This document shows, one piece after another, positions 63,176 through 64,000 of a stretch of DNA of 64,000 nt (its first letter is position 1; every line of letters starts with the position of its first letter). The DNA is from Rahnella variigena (GTDB taxonomy: Bacteria; Pseudomonadota; Gammaproteobacteria; Enterobacterales; Enterobacteriaceae): contig NZ_NSDJ01000002.1 of NCBI RefSeq assembly GCF_003610915.1, positions 678,736 through 742,735 of the forward strand. Reading direction: 5' to 3'. The notes under the pieces were generated by a model. That model was not told the origin of the DNA and did no database searches. It saw nothing but the letters and a program-made list of their open reading frames with translations. A program made the translations under genes and the position numbers.

Positions 63176-63196
63176 GGGCATTTTGCTCCTTTTTAA

Positions 63197-63290
63197 TTAT
63201 GCAGTTTGGCGATCATTCCACGAGTCAGCAAATATGATGTTCTCATCATTGTGCTTCCACGTAATCTTCTCGTAGCGTAATTCAACAGAA
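63197..63290 (-). pseudogene. 3' fragment of a third hcp
   Basis: The last 30 codons of an Hcp gene (SVELRYEKITWKHNDENIIF ... SWNDRQTA, stop at 63197). The match ends abruptly near 63290, where sequence belonging to the panE-like region begins. It marks the right end of the cassette array and a recombination or insertion junction. Confidence 0.8.
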
Positions 63291-63335
63291 TGCGCCCGTT
63301 CAGCGTTGAAATTTGCATGAACAGGCGGAAAGGTT

Positions 63336-64000
63336 TTACTGTTTTAAGTAGTTCTTCTGATAAACACACAAATGTGTATAAGCGGCCTGCAGATGCGGTA
63401 CGCTGATCCCACACGCGTGGCGCGCTCGACCAGATCACCAACAATCTGATCGGCTTCAATCGGATATTCCTGCATCATATCGCGGTACATGGACGAGGTT
63501 TGTGGCGAGTTTTTATCCGTCACCGCTTCCCTGACTTTTGCCACCGCCGCCGCGCGTTCCGCGTAGCCAAAGGCTTTCATGGTGGTCAGTGCCTCGTGAC
63601 AATAGCCTGGGCGAACTCTGTTCCGCCCGGTGCAGAAGCCACCTGGCCGATGTTTCCGCGCATGGTGCAGGTGATGGCGCCGAGGCTTGAAAGCAGCAAC
63701 CACTTCTCCCACAAATCCGTGATAATCGTTTCAGAAAGGATGGCTTCAACGCCTGCGCTCTGAAACGCCTGATCGACTTTCAGAATGCGTTCGGTTTTTT
63801 CGCCAGAAAGTTCGCCATAAATAATCTGGTGCAATGGCGTCATCTGATGGATATGGCCGTCGGCATCCAGCGTTGCGTTGATTTTGCATAATCCGCCGAT
63901 CAGGGCGTGCTCGCCGAAACGCAGACTCAGCGTCTCCATGTGTTTCATGCGTTGAGAACCGGCATCACCATGGTATTTTCACCGACAACCGGCGCGATAT
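63336..64000 (-). pseudogene. PanE-like ketopantoate reductase, partial and frameshifted
   Basis: The C-terminal two thirds of a 2-dehydropantoate 2-reductase family protein; the rest lies beyond the window. Recognisable parts are TMVMPVLN at the edge, then KHMETLSLRFGEHALIGGLC, SETIITDLWEKWLLLSSLGA and EYPIEADQIVGDLVERA, ending GISVPHLQAAYTHLCVYQKN at 63336. Breaks occur near 63952 (GG expected), near 63597 (CC expected) and near 63408 (GGGG expected). The family reduces ketopantoate or similar 2-keto acids with NADPH; paralogues of unknown substrate are common. Confidence 0.82.

Overview
The window looks like a large replicon of an enterobacterium. Rahnella or another member of the Yersiniaceae is my best guess, from the H-NS paralogue, the extra FabV enoyl reductase, the GabT/GabD pair and P2-family prophage genes with enterobacterial codon use; I cannot prove the genus. 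An iteron-type replication gene (Rep_3 family) and a ParF/ParG partition pair sit at 36-39 kb, so the molecule is probably a big plasmid or chromid, or a chromosome carrying an integrated plasmid.

Layout. 1-470: 5' part of a peptide-binding ABC transporter protein. 688-35620: a complete P2/186-like prophage flanked by an imperfect 20-bp direct repeat. Read leftward it has the classic order int-cI | cox-cII-fil-A | (cos) | Q P O N M L X holin-endolysin-Rz/Rz1 R S | V W J I H G | FI FII E/E' T U D ogr. Three Ogr-type dyads lie where P2 has its late promoters. The accessory genes sit in four places: an Ec67-like retron (RT fused to TOPRIM, with visible msr-msd ends) between V and S; a two-gene CBASS-like pair (CD-NTase plus S-4TM pore protein) between Q and a candidate cos site; an Hcp, Tlde1-like and Tldi1-like type VI secretion cassette, a LexA-boxed small gene and a TIR-domain gene between cos and A; and a FlxA-like coiled-coil gene between G and FI. 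The TIR gene is thrown out of frame by a 19-bp tandem duplication.

35980-40660: plasmid maintenance region. It holds repA, about 1.1 kb with some twenty iterons and one perfect DnaA box, parG, parF, and 1.5 kb of non-coding DNA packed with GATT/AATC motifs and three tandem arrays of 8-bp units, a likely centromere. 40660-56450: ordinary accessory metabolism: a MocR/GabR regulator divergent from gabT-gabD, a sugar-porter MFS gene behind a perfect CRP site, fabV, an Nlp/SfsB regulator, a periplasmic ABM-domain protein, an aldo-keto reductase with a LysR regulator, a 1237-residue Ig-repeat autotransporter and a DUF1471-like gene.

56700-64000: every recognisable gene (a sad-like dehydrogenase, a LysR regulator, an H-NS paralogue, cytochrome b561, two toxin/DUF1493 cassettes, a second hcp and a panE-like reductase) is broken by single-base indels, mostly in short homopolymers. 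This is either poor sequence or a decaying segment. The cassettes form a tandem duplication of about 1.48 kb, [membrane effector - DUF1493 - convergent hcp].
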